Shown piece by piece: positions 5,010 to 6,352 of a stretch of DNA of 6,352 bases. Location: positions 1-6,352 of the forward strand of contig JAXMLA010000050.1 in NCBI GenBank assembly GCA_034370465.1, read 5' to 3'. The DNA is from UBA2197 sp034370465 (GTDB lineage Bacteria > Desulfobacterota > Desulfuromonadia > Desulfuromonadales > UBA2197). Below the pieces are notes generated by a model. The model searched no databases. It was not told where the DNA came from and was given only the letters and a program-made list of their open reading frames with translations. How positions within the stretch are numbered: position 1 is the stretch's first letter; every line of letters starts with the position of its first letter. The translations under genes were made by a program, and so were the position numbers.

Positions 5010-5747
5010 GTGTCGTTTGAGGAAGCGCTCTCCTTCACCTACACGGATGAAAGGCGCGAAGACATCGCTCGTGCCAGCGCAGGGATCTATGAACACGGGG
5101 GTTTGTTGTACCGCGTCGGCGGGGGGTGGCTGCCTAGTGGCGGCGAGGCACAGCCGGTGTATCCAGAGTTGGAGATCGCTGGCGCGATCGTTCCGGCTGG
5201 AACGGCAGCCGTAAGGGTCGGCAGGGGGCTGGTATCGGCCGTCGCCCGGTCGACGCCAAGAGCAGGACTAGTAGAAGGCTGGGAAGCTCTAGTCACGAGT
5301 GGTGCCAGCAGAGGCAGTTTTAGTTTCAGAAGAGCACTGCCATCCGCCAGCGCGGATGTAGCAGAGGCAAGAGGCCAGGCAGTCGCCGCGGAGAGCCTCA
5401 GCCCCAAGATAAGAGAGCTATCTGAAGCGAACATAACCGATAGTGGGATTACTGTTCTAGGTAGATACAAATCACCTCCAGGAACAATGAATTACATTCA
5501 GAAAGCAACTAGTGGGAAATATAGAGGAGCAAGCTATTTCGATCTCGGAGACGCTTGGACGCCGATTGAGGGTAAATCCGCAAACCAGCACTTCTTGGAT
5601 ATCGTCGGAGGACGAGGCGATAAGATAATATTCTCGACTCCAAAGAACAAGATTCCGCCCGGAACTTCGCTCGACATGGAAGTGAAATACCTAAAAGAGA
5701 AATTCGGCTACAAGTGGGTCAACCAGTGGTCCATGCAGAAGAGGTGA
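5010..5747 (+). CDS. C-terminal part of a polymorphic (Rhs/CDI-type) toxin, 5'-truncated
   Basis: The frame is open from 4917 to the stop at 5747 but has no good start: the first usable codon is GTG 5010, and upstream in-frame residues (EDLDRIVAEEGRLIEAARD) look like real protein. The gene therefore appears to be the 3' remnant of a longer one cut at about 4924 by the repeat/transposase region. Residues 1-145 from the GTG resemble a linker before a toxin tip, including 'GAIVPAGTAAVRVGRGLVSAVA'. The last ~100 residues look like a toxin domain: 'SGITVLGRY', 'YIQKA', 'GASYFDLGDAW' (~174-184), 'NQHFLDIVGGRGDKIIFSTP' (~193-212), 'EVKYLKEKFGYKW' to the end. The pattern YF-W-N-FLD-RGD-I-STP-YL--GY is one I associate with C-terminal tips of Rhs/CDI-like toxins of unknown activity; no nuclease motif is evident. 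The adjacent small gene fits an immunity partner. Whether a product is still made is unclear. Confidence 0.6.
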   Translation: MSFEEALSFTYTDERREDIARASAGIYEHGGLLYRVGGGWLPSGGEAQPVYPELEIAGAIVPAGTAAVRVGRGLVSAVARSTPRAGLVEGWEALVTSGASRGSFSFRRALPSASADVAEARGQAVAAESLSPKIRELSEANITDSGITVLGRYKSPPGTMNYIQKATSGKYRGASYFDLGDAWTPIEGKSANQHFLDIVGGRGDKIIFSTPKNKIPPGTSLDMEVKYLKEKFGYKWVNQWSMQKR

Positions 5748-5749
5748 GC

Positions 5750-6148
5750 ATGATTCAGCTACTTAAGTTCATTGTTTCTTATCTTTCTGCTCTTTTTGAT
5801 GAATACGGTTTTCAGTTAAAGGCGTCTGAAAATTCAGGGAATCGTTTCTCGGGTGCATCTATTCTTATGGCGTCTAGGGATTTGGAGATCTTTCTGGCTA
5901 TTGAGCGCGACGAAATTACGGCAGATTTTCGAAGTGTTTTCGATAAACGAGAAAGAAACTGGTATTCAATTGATATCATCCTTTCTTTCTTAGGGCACAG
6001 ATGTTTGTCTGGGGTTTTAGATGATCAAAACGCCTCTTTGATGCGAGATGGGTTGCCAGAAATCATTGATTGTTTCCGCGAGTCTAATGTTGAAAGAACT
6101 CTCAAGCTCTTAGATGGGCTGGAAAAGGAAAGGTCGAAAGGGATGTAA
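5750..6148 (+). CDS. Putative immunity protein for the upstream toxin
   Basis: A 132-residue protein starting MIQLLKFIVSYLSALFDEYG. The ATG at 5750 lies two bases after the toxin stop, with AGAGGTGA (5740-5747) as ribosome site inside the end of the toxin gene; such coupling is typical of toxin/immunity pairs. A longer in-frame start at 5714 would overlap the toxin and lacks this signal. The protein is acidic to neutral and contains 'GFQLKASENSGNRFSGASILMASRDLEIFLAIERDEITADFRSVFD' and 'WYSIDIILSFLGH', a mixed alpha/beta pattern common to small cytosolic immunity proteins. The first ~15 residues are hydrophobic, but Lys6 and the lack of a cleavage site argue against export. No named family is recognised. 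Its AT-rich, T-rich codons differ sharply from the GC-rich transposase, consistent with separate ancestry of the toxin-tip/immunity module. Confidence 0.62.
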   Translation: MIQLLKFIVSYLSALFDEYGFQLKASENSGNRFSGASILMASRDLEIFLAIERDEITADFRSVFDKRERNWYSIDIILSFLGHRCLSGVLDDQNASLMRDGLPEIIDCFRESNVERTLKLLDGLEKERSKGM

Positions 6149-6250
6149 GCCCTCGCGGGAGGTAGATTCACATCAGAAGTGCACCAGAGGTGAGGAGGCG
6201 GGGAAGAGGACATGGTGAGCGTCTGGTAGCCGAGGTTAGCGCCAACCAAC

Positions 6251-6338
6251 CCGTGTCAGGAAAAACCGGAGGGTGTCAGGTCTCAACATCTGACATTTCG
6301 TGACGAGCCGCAACCGGCGGGTGTCAGGTCTCTGTGGA
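6251..6338. repeat. TGTCAGGTCTC direct and inverted repeats
   Basis: ACCGGAGGGTGTCAGGTCTC (6265-6284) recurs with one mismatch at 6313-6332 (spacing 48), and a shorter GTGTCAGG lies at 6253-6260. The first copy also forms a perfect inverted repeat, TGTCAG 6274-6279 with CTGACA 6290-6295. Such GTCAGGTCT motifs are, from memory, seen near REP/IS200-like elements, and the plus strand at the end of the transposase gene also reads GGGGTCAGGT (3744-3753). The 200 bases after 6148 hold no gene I can support. Confidence 0.5.
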
Positions 6339-6352
6339 ATCTGTTGCAGGGG

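Overview
The window looks like accessory DNA from a fairly GC-rich environmental bacterium. It consists of short genes separated by imperfect-hairpin sites that resemble integron attC recombination sites, plus several non-coding mobile units. The taxon cannot be fixed from sequence. Short hairpin-flanked cassettes and a REP-associated transposase occur in planctomycetes, delta-type proteobacteria and others, so this is only a hint. The genes differ visibly in base composition: the transposase is GC-rich, the two secreted-protein genes are near even, and the last gene is AT-rich. This fits an assembly of separately acquired pieces.

Layout. Positions 1-278 and 911-1185 are two nearly identical copies of a highly structured, non-coding repeat made of many short perfect hairpins, several closed by GNRA-type loops. 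It may be a stand-alone HEARO/omega-RNA-like element; this identification is a recollection-based inference. Between the copies lies a toxin-antitoxin pair (322-528 antitoxin, 528-785 RelE/ParE-type toxin) followed by an attC-like hairpin (795-862). Directly after the second copy comes an apparently ORF-less group II intron (about 1187-1868). It has a textbook 34-nt domain V and a domain VI with a bulged A, but no reverse transcriptase. Two genes for small exported proteins of unknown function follow (1891-2361 and 2503-3069), each ending in an attC-like hairpin (2412-2488 and 3075-3147). A short ORF after the third hairpin (3178-3330) looks like the 5' stump of a cassette gene broken by an insertion.

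The second half starts with a GC-rich non-coding block (3331-3747), then a REP-associated HUH/Y1 transposase on the minus strand (3748-4677) with a strong Shine-Dalgarno. Upstream of its start are two full copies and one partial copy of a 76-bp repeat (4689-4923). Immediately beyond these, an open frame without a proper start encodes the C-terminal part of what looks like a polymorphic (Rhs/CDI-style) toxin (5010-5747). A tightly coupled, AT-rich gene follows (5750-6148), the likely cognate immunity protein. The last 200 bases hold short direct and inverted repeats around a TGTCAGGTCTC motif and no gene.

Functionally the window reads as a cassette-type reservoir: a TA module that could stabilise the array, exported orphan proteins, a toxin/immunity remnant, and at least three kinds of mobile unit (structured RNA repeat, ORF-less intron, REP transposase) that moved into or between cassettes.
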